Below are positions 1-14,860 of a stretch of DNA of 64,000 nt, in pieces (the first letter of the stretch is position 1; each line of letters begins with the position of its first letter). Source of the stretch: Lycocorax pyrrhopterus obiensis (lineage: Eukaryota; Chordata; Aves; Passeriformes; Paradisaeidae); assembly GCA_014706295.1 (NCBI GenBank), contig JACSVZ010000015.1, positions 59,393,535 through 59,457,534 on the forward strand, in the 5' to 3' direction. The notes under the pieces are model-generated. The model saw nothing but the letters and a program-made list of their open reading frames with translations. It was not told where the DNA came from and made no database searches. Position numbers and translations under genes: made by a program.

Positions 1-1391
1 AACATGGAGCCTGGTGATGCCATTTTTCTCCAAAGTCACTTTTCTGTATGCAGCAAAATTTTGCCTGTATTTGAAGAAAAACTTTTCTTTTGACTTTTCT
101 TGTCTTTGTACTTTATAAACTATGAAAGAAGAAAAAGAAAGCAAAAGACAAAGAAATGGAAAACATAATTGTCAGTTTGGGGCAATGACATTCTTAGCTG
201 CGACACTACGTATAGCTGCAGAGGACAGAAACCAATAAAAGTTATTTATAGGGATTTTAAGTTGAGTAGATAAAGGTCAAGATGTTTACCTGGCCCATTA
301 CTAGAGTCAGTGGGCTGGAGGATGTTTTAAAGGAACCAAAGGGGGATGAAATATTTACGTATCCATAATAAAGTTACACATTATGAGACTCTAATGCATT
401 TAATTTTCAACTTATTTTTGCCTTTTCTCACATTCAAGTGTGCAAGATCAAGCTAGCAAAAGTTAAGATGCTGTTTCAATAAAGAAAGATCCACCAGAAA
501 CAGATGGGAAAATGAGAAAAATCAGGAAAAAATTAGATTTTAATCAAGCTGAATAAAATTTTTAAAGCTTTTCAGTGAAATGTTAAGACAAAAAATCATT
601 TTAGGTCAAACCAGAATGTTTTGGCAAAACAATAATGAGATGCTTTGATTTTTAACTGGATCAATTTTTCCTTGAGAAATATTCCCTAAAAAATTGAAGT
701 CTATTTTTAGAAAATTAGAAATTGTCATAATTTCCACAATTATATCTGGCATGCTGAAAAAAAATTACTTTTCCACTGCCTTGTTTCCCTCAACCCTTCC
801 TTGCCCTCTGACACTACAGTGATTATTTTGTCACTGTGCTTGACAAAAATTCAAAAAACCCTTTGATTCTCCCCCACAGTGATGAGCCTACCATTTATGA
901 AAAAAAAATTGGACCAGTTCTGCAATGCCAATAATTCAACCATGTCATAGAGACATCATCCTCCTTTTTTCCGTATGTCTGATTACATTGACCTGAGGCT
1001 TCATTCAGAATCATAATACTGGAGACAAGAGTCTCCATTTCTCTTCATTCCCTAAGCAGACCATTACTAGAGCTGTTCAGGAAGAAAGGATGCTTTTATA
1101 GCTAAAGCATAAGACTAGGGGTCAAGAGTTTTGGACACACTTCCAGCTCTAGCTCAGATTTTTGTGAGACTGCAGACAAGGCACCTGAGTTTCTTGGCAA
1201 AAAAAGGAAAACGAATATCTCAGTAATTCTTTCACTGTTTAGATTTTATGCTTTAAGGCAATCTTTTTCCTCAGGACAGCAGTCAACTCAAAATTAGATA
1301 CACAGTCCTTAATCGAGGACTAGGCCTTCTGCTGGCCCCTTAGTAGGTTTTAATGTTTTGAGGTGAATTTTAATGTACCCATGACTGCAGG

Positions 1392-1419
1392 ACTACACAC
1401 TACACACTACACACTACAG
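1392..1419. repeat. Heptamer tandem repeat, four copies
   Basis: Three perfect copies of ACTACAC are followed by one ACTACAG, flanked on both sides by CTGCAG. It is a small tandem repeat inside TMEM178B intron 1 with no visible function. Confidence 0.9.
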
Positions 1420-4400
1420 CTGCAGAAGGAGCCCGAGTGCAGGCATGGAGCAAAGCTTTCCCCCACTGCAGGGAAAGCCAGAAGGACATGATTAAGTAAC
1501 TGCAAAGAGCTGGCCTCCAAGAAGGCACTTCCCAGTGCTGTCTCCCCATAGCTGTGCAGGGAGATGTTTCAAGCATGGCTCAGCTGCCACGGCTTGGGGA
1601 GAGGAGAGTGGTGGAAGAGAGCAAGTTCTGGGGGCTTAGCAGCAGGCAGTAGTCAACACGTGTTTACCAAGACAAATTAATTAATAAAGCAAAATCAAAA
1701 TTAAGTATCTCAGTTACTAAAACGGGCTTTCAGCTGACTCAAACTAAATGTCCACTTTGGTGTTTCAGTTCTGAGAAAAATCCGTTATTTTGAATTTCCA
1801 GATCAGTTCTTGCAAGCCTTTCCCAGACTGAAAATCTGCTGCCTATAGCTTAAAGCAAAATGGACCAACTGTTCTCTCTCCTCCTGGGCCATGGCTCTGG
1901 CTCTGCATCTCACCCCATCTGTACCCCAACAAAGCTGAGTACCTCTGGGTAGTCACAGCAAGTCTGATGGTTCTCTGTGGCTCGAAAAGACCTGGCATCC
2001 CTATTTGTCCACAGTGTAATATTCCGTGTAGACCAAGGCTGAGCGTGTTGTTGCATTGGCACACTGGGTAAAAACTGATGCGCCGGGCACAGCCTGGGCT
2101 GCTGGTCTCTGCTCTGCCTCAGCAGACATGGGGGCAAAGGCTGCCAGAAAGGCTTTGTGCCACCTCGGTATCTTCTGAAGATGGGGGCTGTCTGGGGAGC
2201 GTGACTGTCCCATGCATAAGTCAGAGCAACCCCAGAGACTGCTCTAATTTACGCAGACTTGAAATACCTTTTACAGCTATTTTACAGCTTGTGTTATTTT
2301 CATTCTATTGAAAGTGAACAAGAACAAAACTTAAAGTCTATTCTCCTTGTGCTTTTGCTGAGGTTTCAGTCCATCTGTACTGACCCTGACTGTGCTTAGG
2401 ACTTCCCAAAAAAAGCACCATTTGGAATGGTGGTTTGGTAATGCAGACAACTGTCTGCTTAAAATTGACTGAGACCAATACATTTCACGTAAGCCACTTA
2501 TGGTAATGACTTTTGGTCACTAGTGATGTGAGCAAGGTCAAGTTAAAACCCATGGGTGAGAGACTGCATAGTCCTTTCTGAGTCCCTGAGGACATCCGTT
2601 CTCCAGTGATGATAACTGAAGCAGCAGGGTGGCTTGCCGGGAAAACTTAATTTGCAAGCAAGAAAATATCTTGGAGCTTGTGCAGGGCTGTCAGCAAAGT
2701 GACTCTGCTGGGCTGGAAATATTCTGAGCGAATATGATAAGGTGAAACTGGCCAGCACCAGGGCCTCAGTGCCATGTCACTCCCAGAGCTCTATTTTAAG
2801 GATTTTAGAGAGATTTAAGTTGTGTAGAAAAGTTAATTTCTCTCCACAGACAGAAACTGTCTATTGCAAAAGCAAAACAAGCACCAAAAAATTTTAATTT
2901 CTTTTTTCCCTTTTATCTGCATCCCCTCCTTTTAACTATTTACATACCTTGCTTACTCTTCCAAAATGAAACAAGGTCTGAATTGCATGTCCCATAATGC
3001 CAGTAGAGTAGGAAACAAAAACTGACCATCCATGACCTGAATCATAACTAAATTACTCCAATCTTAAAGCAAAAAGTTCAGCTCATCAATGTTTAAGGGA
3101 TTCTTCCCTCTCTTTCATTTCTTGCAAAGCAGAACCGTGCATCTTCTCCAGAGGCCACCATCTCCTCACAAGCAGCCCAGAACCTGCTCCTGCAAAGAAG
3201 GTGCCAAGAGCAGGAGATGTAAGAGCTCAGGAATTAAATACAGGGCCCAAAAGCACTTGTTCTCTTATATGGGTTGCTTGAGAGGAGCTGGGCAGTGGAC
3301 ACTTCCGAAGTTTTGGCCAGTAAGTGCAGATTCCCTGCAAACCGCACCCCGTGAATACCTGCAGGCTATGGAAAAAACCCATAAATTAAGTTCTTGCTTT
3401 TTAATTGAAATACAGCAAATCTCTGTTTTTTTAATAGTCTGGTTTCCCATGTGGTATGACATCCACTTAGCACTTTTTAAGTGACATGATGCAGCATGTC
3501 TGTGTTTAAAACAACAATAATAACAATCTTATCTCAAGCCCTCAGGATGCTGAGGGGTTCAGCATTGGTGAAATGTCACCCTTGCAGAGGATAGGCTGAG
3601 GAATTTGTGTGTAGCGGTAGTTTGCAATCTGAGCACAAGGGTTTAGAAAAGGGCTGCATTTCATGACCTACAAAAGAGAAAAAAACGAGATTTACATTCC
3701 AAATGTGCTGAGCAGCCCTTTCCCTTTAGTTATTAGAAGCACTCGGCATAATTCATAATCTCCTGATGCCAGGGGGAGGGGGGAGGTGCCCGCTGCCATT
3801 CAACATCAAAATCCCTCCAGGAACAGCAGTAACGGGGTTCTGCTCTTATTTATATCGTGACAATGAATGGTTGGCAGGAAGATACCAGCAAATATCAGAA
3901 TAAATAATTCAATAAGTGTAACAGAAGGTCACAAAGACTAACAACATGTTTCTGTTTCTTCTCCTTTTCTCTCTTCCCATCCTTTATGTATATGCTCTTT
4001 CTCTTCCCTCCCAAATTTCCCTGCTTTTGTGCAATACTTCTCTCCTTTCTTTTCCACATGTACACAAAATTATGGCTTAAAATGCAGCTTTCCAATTTCT
4101 CTGCTTTCTAGCCTCTGCTGTGCTGCTGATGGTTTTCCTGCATCTGTCCTTCCTTTCTAACTTTCCCTTGTATTCTTTCCCTCTTTTACTGTCTGCTCCT
4201 GTCATCACCCTCCACATCTCTTCTTGTGGGACAACTGGCAGTGCTGACTTGCCAGGGTAAACTCAGCTCTGAGTTATGTTACAGTAAAATGCTGATGACA
4301 TTGATAAAATCCTCTTGGCTCAATCTTGGAGCAGCAGCACAACGTGGCCCTGCACTAAGAGCACTCCTAGGCTGCATTGCTATGGCACCAGATCCACCCA

Positions 4401-4839
4401 GTTACCCAAAGCATTTATGGCTTCATGTACTTACACACACAAAATACTCCAAGTCTTGCTCTACATTTGGGAAAGCCGGAGAACCCTTTGACTGACAGGT
4501 AAAACCTGAACTCTTGGTGTCAGGCACGCATTTTCCAGAGCCACAACTTCTGTGTAAGGTTCAGCCATAAATTACGAGTGCAGAAGGCAGCTCTGTGATC
4601 ACTCACTCAGATGCCCAGTAGAGGCCATGGGACTGTCCAGAATTCATTTCTGTTCAAAAGATACAATCGAAGTTTTCAAAGTGTTTTCAACAGAGAATTT
4701 GCCACCTCCAAGAGCAAACTGTTCCTGGGCTTAACACCTTCCCCACTAACTGGGCATCGTTGGCCTTATATCTCATTTGAATTCAGCTGGTTTAACCTCA
4801 GCCTTCCACCTGTGATGAACCAGGTATCTGCCTGCTAGA

Positions 4840-6310
4840 CACAGAGTCCTCTCTGAGCAGGTTCTCTTTCCATATGCAGTTTTATAGCCTATGATGAAGC
4901 CATCCCTCAATCCTCTCTTCGTTAAGCTTGGCTGGTTGAGCTCCATAAGCCTTGCATTACCAAGCGTGCTCTCCTCAACCATTTCCACAGAGCTACCTGG
5001 TTTGCATTATTATTTATCACTCCCCAAACTATTATTAGTATACTTTATGGATCACTTTGTCATGTTTTTCCCTAGTTCTTTAATAAAAATGATAGCTAGC
5101 CTAATGCAAAAAGCTGTTACCTGTAACATCCTCTGAAATCTGTTTTATGTCTATAGAAAATTTCATTTTAAACTCCATAATTTACCCAGCCTTTTAATCC
5201 ATTTAATATGCATCGTGTTGATTTCTGTAGTTTATTAATAAAAATGTCATGTGGTACCCTGTCAAGTGCCTAAAAAAAGAGAAGGAATATTCAATCAACA
5301 CTAGTGCCTTTATCAACAAAAATTACTTTAATGAGATCTATTGTTATAAATCCATTTCGATTAGCATTAGTTAGCATATCTATATTTAATTCTTTATTAA
5401 TTTATTCATTAATTACATTAGCTGCTACATTACTTTTCCTAGTATTGTTATATTTACACTTTTCAAGAGTTTGAATAATATCAGTTTTCTCTAGGTCTTT
5501 GATATTTCATCAGTATCCCGGCAAATTCTAAAAATCACCATTTATATGAATTAAGTCTGGACATTTCCTTAGCCAGCTCTTTTAAAATGCTTGGAATCAA
5601 ATTATTCAGATCAATTAAATTAAAATGACTGAACTTATTACCTGTTCTGTCAGTCTAAATTACTGCTGGAGAAGAAAGTATTTTGTTGTCATCACATGGC
5701 AAGAGTATCTCATCTAGGATGTTCCCAAAAGAGAAATAAAAATTATTATTAATTAAGCATTATTAAAGATATCCTTAACTTCCACAGGTTTTCTTAATCA
5801 TTTCCATTTGGCAAAAGATAAATACTATTGTTAGCATTTCTATCATTAATATGCTTTGCTATTACGGAGCATATAATAATAATAATAATAATTTACTTGA
5901 AGTGTCTGGGTTTTAATAGCTTTTGGAGCTTTGCTTCCTGTATCAACACAGCTACCTATAGTTTTCCTTCTTGTACTTCTTCTCCTACCTAGCTGTTATT
6001 GTTCCACAGTTTTAATTTCCAGATATTTCAGTATGTTGCCCTTTCTTCCTCCTATGTGAGAAAAGGCCCATTCACAATTTTTATTTCGTGCTATTTTCAC
6101 TTCCCCTCATAGTGAAGCTATTGTAGTTTTTAACAATATTGTCTTCTTTCACATATATAGCACTATGGTTTTTTGCAGACATGTAGTAGAAGGCTGTCAA
6201 TAAGTTCCCAATTACCTGTCAAGATTGTTTAGATTTTATCTCCAACATAATTTGGTCCTCCATTATTTTCAGCTTTGTAAAATGTTACACGGTTCCTTCT
6301 CCTTTTGCTT
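4840..6310 (-). mobile_element. Ancient CR1-superfamily LINE relic (reverse-transcriptase region), antisense to the plus strand
   Basis: Read on the minus strand, 5246-5269 encodes A-L-D-R-V-P-H-D. This corresponds to the AFDxVPH block (catalytic Asp) of CR1/L2-type reverse transcriptases. Plus-strand words around it, such as the run of GTCATGTGGTACC and 'TTAGCCAGCTCTTTTAAAATGC' (about 5572-5593), match from memory the antisense of old CR1 copies common in reptiles and birds. The reading frame is destroyed by many stops and indels, and the base composition has drifted to AT-rich, so this is a very old dead copy. The limits are approximate and several fragments may be joined. It lies in the transcribed orientation of TMEM178B. 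Confidence 0.7.
5873..5893. repeat. (AAT)n microsatellite
   Basis: About seven uninterrupted trinucleotide units sit inside the old LINE relic. Confidence 0.9.
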
Positions 6311-9300
6311 GCAGCCTTCGGGGCTCTATTTTGTTTAGTATACTTGTGCATACAGTGGGATCCATTTCTCAACAGGCAGATATCTACAACCCTTCAATAT
6401 TTACCTGTCTCTGCATACACAGCTGCAGACATGCAGAGCAGGGAAATGCTCATGCAGAGGGGATAGGAAATGTGCTGGATCTGCTCTTCCAATGCCAGAC
6501 CAGCACGGAAAGACTTCACAGGCCCGGATATGCTGTTGTGTCACCCCTGTGCTGTTAGCACCGCGCCGACCCCAGCAGTCAGCAGCCCGGTTTTAGCTTA
6601 AATCCCCTGTACACAACTACAGAGTCATCAAAGTGTACTGAAAGCTATGAATCTCTGCTGAAAGGAACAATTTAAGTGAATTAGGCAGAATGATTTAAGT
6701 CACCCCTAGCTATGCAGTGCTCTGCCACCCATGGGTAAAGAAGGCAAGTTTTGTAAGCAAATCCTTTCCCAGCACAAGGGCTTAGTCATCAGTGAAAGCT
6801 GCTGGCTCGCTCCCATCCCAACTGTGGTTCAGCTGCTGCTCGGAGGTCAGCTCTGCAGGCACTTGATAAAGCTTCAATTAAGTGCTCTTCTTGCAGCACT
6901 CGCTGATTTACACATCTTGTGCCCGCATCGGCCATTTTGCTGAATAAGCCCGCGTGACGGCAGGGACCACACACGCACAAGTGCCCAACTTCCCCTGCCT
7001 ACAGCACAATTAGGCTCCTCAAGCCTGGCCATCACCAGGCAGCTTAAAATAAATAACAATAATCAAAGAAGTGCTTAAAAGGGTGGGGGAAATAGAGCTG
7101 CAGAGCCCATACTACAAATAGTACTACAGATGCTTCAACTGGGTAACTAATAATACGTGGCATACCTATTCCAGACAGTTTCTGAGCTGTTATTTCCTCG
7201 CAGAGTTGTGCATGTAGGTGTTTAGATGCTACTGTGATGGGATGGTATAAAAATTTCAGCGACATGGACATCATGGTATGCTTCCCTAGCCTGTGTAATA
7301 GCCTGAAAGATGAGCATCCCCCCTAAAAGGTTACGATGGAAAGGCCTGACCTTACCTGCTCATAAATGGGGGTCACACTTATCTGCAGTGAGCAGCTTTT
7401 ATCAAAGCCTCACACTCGTGTTCAATTGCTTGGGCCACAAGTCAAAACGGAAAGTGACTCATAATGATTGCAAATCCCTCTGGGAAAAATGAAAAAGTAA
7501 CAAGCATAAGATGATGGAAATTGTTTGGTTGACACAATGTGCATCAAGGAAGATCTGCGTTATTTATTTGTGAGTGAGACTGGTTGAAAGGGAACGTTTA
7601 CATTTGCAGCTTTCCCAGAAGAAATGAGTTCTACAAGAGACCACAATGTCAGAGGTGTACTGGATTATTCACGTAAAGACCCAACATTTTTATTTGTAAA
7701 GGTAGTTATACGAATTGATATAAAGTCTCGGATTATTTTTCCTTGAACTTTTTTTGGGCAGTGGTTCAGAGTAATAACCTCAAAAAATTCACTCAAACAT
7801 TTATCAGCCCTGGCACATAATCTTCTTCTTTGCCAGGAGCATAGTAAAGAAACAAATGAACACAATTTTACTCTCTCCTCAGGAAGAAAAAAAATACAAA
7901 TCCTAGCCAAACAGGCAAATGGAATTTGGCAAGACTGAATTGTTGACATGCTTTTATTATACCAACAAATAAAATGTTAACTGCAAGAGTTACATGGCAC
8001 TTGCCTTGTATTTAGGTCATTTTCTCTAGGCAAACCTCCTGCTCCACTCAAGGTAATATTTCAGAGGACTCACATGGCAGTGGACCTATGCAAGAAGGAG
8101 TGATTAGTAAGCCCCTGGGAGGTTTAGTTTAGAATGTCTTTCTCCATTTTTTTCTTTAAGACTTTTCACAAGCAAAAATTAATGCTGGGCAAAATCTGTG
8201 TCCCACTGAAGTCAAAGGCATGTTTGCTTCCAACTTCAGCAAGGCCGACTTAGCTCCCCTGGACTTAAAAGCAGTTTCGCTTGAGCAAGAACAGAGTAAA
8301 AGCTATGTGTGATCTTCAGCATGTTGCCCTGGGCTAACTCCAGGGAACATGATCTTCTCAAAGCCCAGCTGCAGACATGAGAACTTATTTAAGACTACTT
8401 TAAAATGCAAATTACACTGGCGTGCTCACCATATGCCTATGGATCCACTAACATGAAAACATGCACAGTCCAGAAATATCCATGATCTAACTTAACTCTC
8501 AGCACAAGGATGCTGTGAGTTAAGAGTGAAAATCCCATATAAGGGTCCATCCTGAACTTACACAACAAAGTACAGTCTATCAGCATGGATTTGCTCTGAT
8601 ATTTCATGCTTTTCTGGGTTTAATTCTGGACCCCTAACCTCATTTTAGTATGGATTTTCTGCAGACTCACTGACAGAACAAATGACAGGCACCCATGAAT
8701 TGCAAGCATATAAAAACATCCGAGGGCTGTGGTGGCCAGAGCTGATACAGTGAATGATTACTATCACCAATTGCTTCTTGGCACTGCATTTTGTAGAAGC
8801 AATCTGATCACTGATTATTCGACGTAGCAAGGAAAGAAAACGGCACCACAATTACCCTCACTTAGTGATTTTGGCAACCTAAGCCTGTTCTGCCATGTTG
8901 GTGCTACCCACAGTGCCAGACCCATGGCAATGTCCCAAGGCTTACAGGCAGGACAGAGTTATCCAGGTCGCATGGAAATGGCCATCAGCAAAGCAGGAGC
9001 AGTTCCCCACGGGCAGCAGGAGCCCACACAGGCGTAGCATCGCAGGGGGTCACAGTCTGCACAAGGAGGGGGTGTGTACCACGTGCCACAGGGCACAGCA
9101 GGTACCAGGCCGTGCAAAGGGGAGCTGTGAAACCAGACTTCCTCCACGGATCACCCCACAGTGATGGCTGTGGAAGACCTGCATTGCCAAACATGAGCCT
9201 GCAAGGACAAGGCCAGCAAGGTGACTTTGCCAGGGTTGGTGCTGACCGAAGGCTATGACCTGTCTGTGATCTGTAACCCTGTCTCCTCTTCCCCTTCCCA

Positions 9301-12300
9301 TGCTTCTTGGTGCAAGGTAAAGCTCTAGAGACACAGACTCTGGGAGGTTTTGTCCCCAGCCTGAGCTTGTTTGAAGGGTTAATTCCAAAAGGCTCCTGCA
9401 TCCTCTCGCATACTCCTCTGTACACATGCTTCATGTTACTCACAGCTTCCTAGCAAAGCTGTGTGCTTTGATACAGGCTAGACTCTGCCCATGACTGAAA
9501 AGGGGACATATTTAGTTATCTGTCCCAGCCCTGATGGAAACAAGCTGATGCCTGCTGTGTTTTCACGAGAGCTATGTCCCATCTAATTTTAAATGTCACT
9601 TGTAATAGCTGTATTTTCTTCCCCAAATAACTTTTGCAGCCCTGCAGTCGAAGTCATCTGAAACCACAGGACTGGAGTTTGAATGGTCCCTGATATTATC
9701 AGTGAGCCGAGCCATTGCTCTGCACCTCAGCCACCATTTTCCCTTTCCCTCCTTAACTGAGATGTACGTGCAAATCCAAAGGAACCATTCAGTCAAATGT
9801 GGCGAAGCTATCAAACACTCTGCTTCTCTTCCACAGCAGAAGAAGCCTGCCTAAAGCCAAGGGAATATCTAGGTAACTGCAGCCAGTAGAGGGATTCAGG
9901 GCTTTCACAAGGTATGACAAAGCTGTCATTAAAGCAATAGAGCAGTCCTGGGATCTTGAAAAAATGCAAAGACAATAGTGTAAACAATGAGGAGGACTTG
10001 TTTGGTAATAAGTTATTCCCAGCATACCACAGTATGCTCTTGAGCCTCCTGAATTCGCTGCCATCTGCAATGCTCGTGTCCCCTTGGAGGAATTGCTGCA
10101 CTATCCAGAAGCTCAATTACACAAACTTATTCAGAATCCCTTATGATGTTTGGGTTATAAGGCTCATGCTGTATATTGATTTGTCTTCTCCTCCTCCCTG
10201 CTCACCTCGGGGCCTCATTTCCCATTTTGTGTACATTGGTTTCCTGGATTGCAGAGAGAATTGTCTCAAGGTCATACAAAGATGCTTCAGTATGGCTCAG
10301 CTATGAAAAATGTATGTAGCCAAAAATATTGTTCAAAAGCAATAGACTGAATATATAATGCCTGTGGCCCAAAGGAGCCCTGATGTATTTAAGATACAGG
10401 GATATCGAGGCAGACTTTTAAAAATTGCCCGTACTTCACCAGTTAAAAGGATGAGAACAAATGAGGCTGTGATCTGTCAAGTGATCCTTCATCACTCCCA
10501 GCACAGGCCCATAATCCTTTGGTTGTGATTATGCAAAGGAATATTACATTGATCCTGTAAAATATCTCTGATTGGATCAATGTTATTTTCTCTCGCATTG
10601 ACAAGGTCTTACCAGAGAATGACTGTAATTCCACTGCTAACACTGTCTTAGTGAAATCCCCCAATAAATCCTCCAAGCAGCACTGTTACTAATACCTTTA
10701 TTAGACTAACTAAACAAGATATTTATATGCAGGGCTTTCCAAAGGACTCTGGCTCCTGCTTCAGTTTCTGGAGGAAAACTTGATCAAAAGTGCTCTGCTG
10801 GAAGAATTGCCCCCAGGGAGGCTCTGCAAGGACAGAAATGGCAGGTGAAATTACCTTTTGAAGATGAAAAAGGTTGGTCTCAGGTTTGCCCTTGTCCTGT
10901 CCCTACTACAGCAAGGACCCAAATGCATCTTTGTCAGAAAAATCTCACTGTGAATCTGGTTCACAGGCACAATTGGAGTTCAGGCTCATTCCACAAACAT
11001 GCCATCAGTACAACAGTTTGCTAACAGCCAAAGGGGAAACACGGTCTTTATGTACCTTTTATCACTTCAGTATTTGTTCAAGGACAGATCCTGGCCTTCA
11101 CACTCAACAAAAGGCCTGCTTCCCTTGCAGCCACTGCTGTCTCTCCTTACCGGTGCTTCCATTCTTTTACACTCTTCCCCTTCTCTCTTTTCATAAGTTT
11201 CCTCTAATTTTGCTACCATTTTCTTTTCTCCACAGCTCCAAGCTTTCAGCCCCAGTGGTTTCATTCCCACACTGACCTCCTCTTCATCACTGAATCTGAA
11301 TTCTCACCTTCTGGCTTGAAACATGGTGCTCCAGTGAAATGACTGTGATCACCTTGCTAAGTCATTTTTTCAGGCTGCCCTAGGGCTCAGGCACCCGCTG
11401 CATCTCTGCTTTCCCTTGGTTCACTTCAATAAAGTTACTTTAATCCATGAGAGCTACAAATTTATTTCAGACTTATCTTCCTAAACCTTCAAACAGAACC
11501 ATAAGAATCGTGCAAAAACAAAAGTAGTGCTTCTAACATAAAGCTGGAGCACAGCTGAAAGACCAGTATATACAGCCACACATCAATTAGCAGATGAAAA
11601 AGCTACAAAGACAATATATCAACAGAAAAATATCAAATGAAAAAAACAGTGTGGCAGACAATAGACCCTCTTAAATCCTTTGAAACCAGACTGGCATCTG
11701 TGATGGGTAAACTCTGGCTCTTACATGTTTCATGTGAAAACTTCCTCCATATTCTTTACAGCAATATACTAAAATGTCAGAGGAGTAACTTCTCAGCTTC
11801 CAGGTTCTTAGAAACAAAGGAAAAATAATTGATATATTATCTTTGAAAAGGAACAGCCTGATGGTAAAAGAAACTGTTAAAGACCATAGAGAGGACTCCC
11901 GACCTATTTCTTCCATTCACATCCAGTTTTTCACATGTTGCCTCTACCTTTCGGTTCAAGTATGTGTGCATCAGATGCCTAAACTATGATATCAGCTTTG
12001 AAGATCATTGCCATAGCTTCGATGGAGAGTGAAACTTTCTCAAATTAAAACTTAAACTCAGGAGCGCTGACCTGCATTTTAGCACAGACCAAAACCCTGG
12101 AAAGAAAGCATTGAAATGAACGGAGAAATGTTCATATTTGATCCCCAAATATTAGAACCAAGTCCTAATCTGGTGTACATTGCCACCAGGACAGATATAT
12201 AAGTGGGGCAATTTGTGACTTCTGAGAGCTAAACAGTTGGATCTCATTTCAAAACATGGATCCTAAAGACATGCAATGAAACATTATCACAAGCAGCCTG

Positions 12301-14860
12301 AAGAGCCTTAGTCCTCAGAGGAGGTATTTCAGTGCCTAACTCATGTGCCCAAGACAAACATTCAAACAACCTAATTTTCTAAGTGACAGGTACAATGTAC
12401 CATCCAACCATAGCAATCAAGTACAGGTCACCTCAAATTTCAGGTTCAGGAACTCCCAAAATGCCATTAATTACATTCAAAGGAAGGAGAATCTGTAAAG
12501 AAGCTGTGCCCTTCCAGTCATCCTAATGCCACCAGCCAAAAACTACACCCTGGTAAGACAACCAAATGGACACCAAGAACCCTCACATGGAAGCAAGGCT
12601 GGCAGCAGCTGAAGCAGAGCTCAAGTTTGAAGATTTGCCCAAGCCTCAGCACTGTGGGCAACTTTCCACTAAAGGAAGTCCTGCTTCTTTCCCCTTTCTC
12701 TCTCTTTGTGCTTGTATTCTTAGAGTCACGTAAGGGCAAAGAGGATTTTGGTGCTGAAGAGTTCCTCTGCTTCTGCTCCTGCTGCTTCTTCATTTGAAGG
12801 CATTGACAATGCAATTAGCTGCCGTGTCACAGGCCGGATGCTAACAATAATTGATGAACAAGAGGGAAAAGATATGCAACAAGTTCTGGTGTGGCACAGA
12901 GTGCAGGGGACAAGAAGGAAAGACTGGGGGAGAAGCAGAGGCCGTCCCTGTAGTGCCATCACTGTCAGTGTGAGGGAGACCTTACACTGACATACACCTT
13001 TCCTCCTTCCAACCAATCAAGTAGCCTCTCCCTCCTTCCCTGGAAGACACTTAAACAAATTGCCACACTCTTCCCAGTGGAACCTTCTGTTTAAAAAAAT
13101 GTTTGAAACAAGTCCCCATGCTTCCTTCAAATGGAATTTTCCAGGTCCAGAGGCCAATGCATTGCTCATTCTGCTCATTCTGCAGCCACTTCATCACTGA
13201 GAAGCATGGACCTTATGGAGTGGTCAATGAGATTTGGTCCTGTTCCCATCTCCACAACATTGAGGCCACCACTGGGAGTCTGTGAGTACCTTTCCCACCA
13301 GGATCAATGAGTCAGAAGGAAAAGCATTTGAAAACTGAAGGCTCTTCAGGACACCGGGTAGAAAGGATTTCTCTTTCCTCTTGGACACAAAATATTATTT
13401 CATGGAAAAAGGATGGTTTAAGTCTACACAAATGAGCCAAGAAAACTCTTCATCTCTGCCCTTATTCCAAACCCTCAGTGGTGTATAGTGGCTTAGCATA
13501 GCATCCCTCTGCCATAGATAGATGTCTCCTAAAAAGCAGCTGTCTCATTCACACAGCTCAGCACACAGGGCAAGACCTCACATCCAGCTGCTCCCACATA
13601 TGCAACATGCCTGTAGAGGCAATGCCGTCAACCTCCAGCCTCCCCTCCCCTGGTCTCTGCCACCACCCTTTCCAGTCCACTTGAAGCAGAATGGGGGCGC
13701 TTCATCAAACTGTGGTCATTCCTCAACAGAAGAAGAAAACAGAAATTCCTTCTCTGGTCCACCTTAGATACAGCCCTGCTTCTACAGGTGCTCAGGCAGA
13801 GGGCTGGGAAACAGCTCTTTCCAGTAATGCAGAAGGCAGCTTTGCTACTGGGAGTGTCAGACAAGGTTCTCTGAACTTCCAGACAGGAAGAGCATCCGCG
13901 CTTGTCTTGCTCCATACTGATGTAATCATGCTTCCACCTTTCCTGGGAGCTGAACTATAGCCCCAAAATGCTATCCTAGATGATGTTTTCCTACCTTTAG
14001 TGCTGTGGAGCCTTTATGTTCTCTGTAAGACCTTTCCCAAGAACTTCTTTGAGGATTGTGGTCTGCTGCTTCACACACAAGTGAACAAGGCCCATAGCGG
14101 GTCCTTCAGCCTTCATAAGGTGGTGGATCCTGTGCCAAAATCCATCCCACTCTAAGGAAACTCCCCCAGCATCACCAGCCAAAGGGTTGAACATTTTGTG
14201 AACTGAAATACACATCTCATGATCATTTAAATATGTGCGGAGAAGAGTTTAATTCCGCTGCTGCCAGCCATTCTGAACGTTTAAATATAGAACGGAAATT
14301 CTCTTTTATTTTATATAAACTGTTTTAATGAAGAAGCTGAAGGCTCTGCATTCTCCTGGCCTATGAATATAAATAGCTGAGAATCTAACAGGCCTTTGTT
14401 GTTGTTGAGCTAAGGCAATCTGAAATGAAAGCAGATGAGGGAGCCAGGAAACAAAGACCCTACTAACCACATTATTTCAAGGAAAGATGAAATATGCATT
14501 AAGAGCATAGAGTCCTCATCTCTAGTCCCTCCTGGATGTGTGGAGTGTCACAGGAAAGAAACAAAGTGTGGCTCGGATCTAAGTGAAAGACAAAGCAGCT
14601 GAGATAGTGCAGCTGCATTTGCCTTAGGTCCCTTCCCTCTCACCAGACACCTGTGGCTGGTATCAGGCAGCCCAGTGACAAACACTCCTTCCATCAGGTC
14701 CTGCTTGATACAGAGCTGAATATGCTCTTTCTTAAGGAAAAAAAAATAAAAAGAGGAATTAACAATAATACTAAGTTAATCCTTTACAGTCCTATAGATG
14801 TTGCACAAGTACAAAGTATTGGAAAGGACTCTGTTTTTCTTGCATAGTAGGCAATATATC

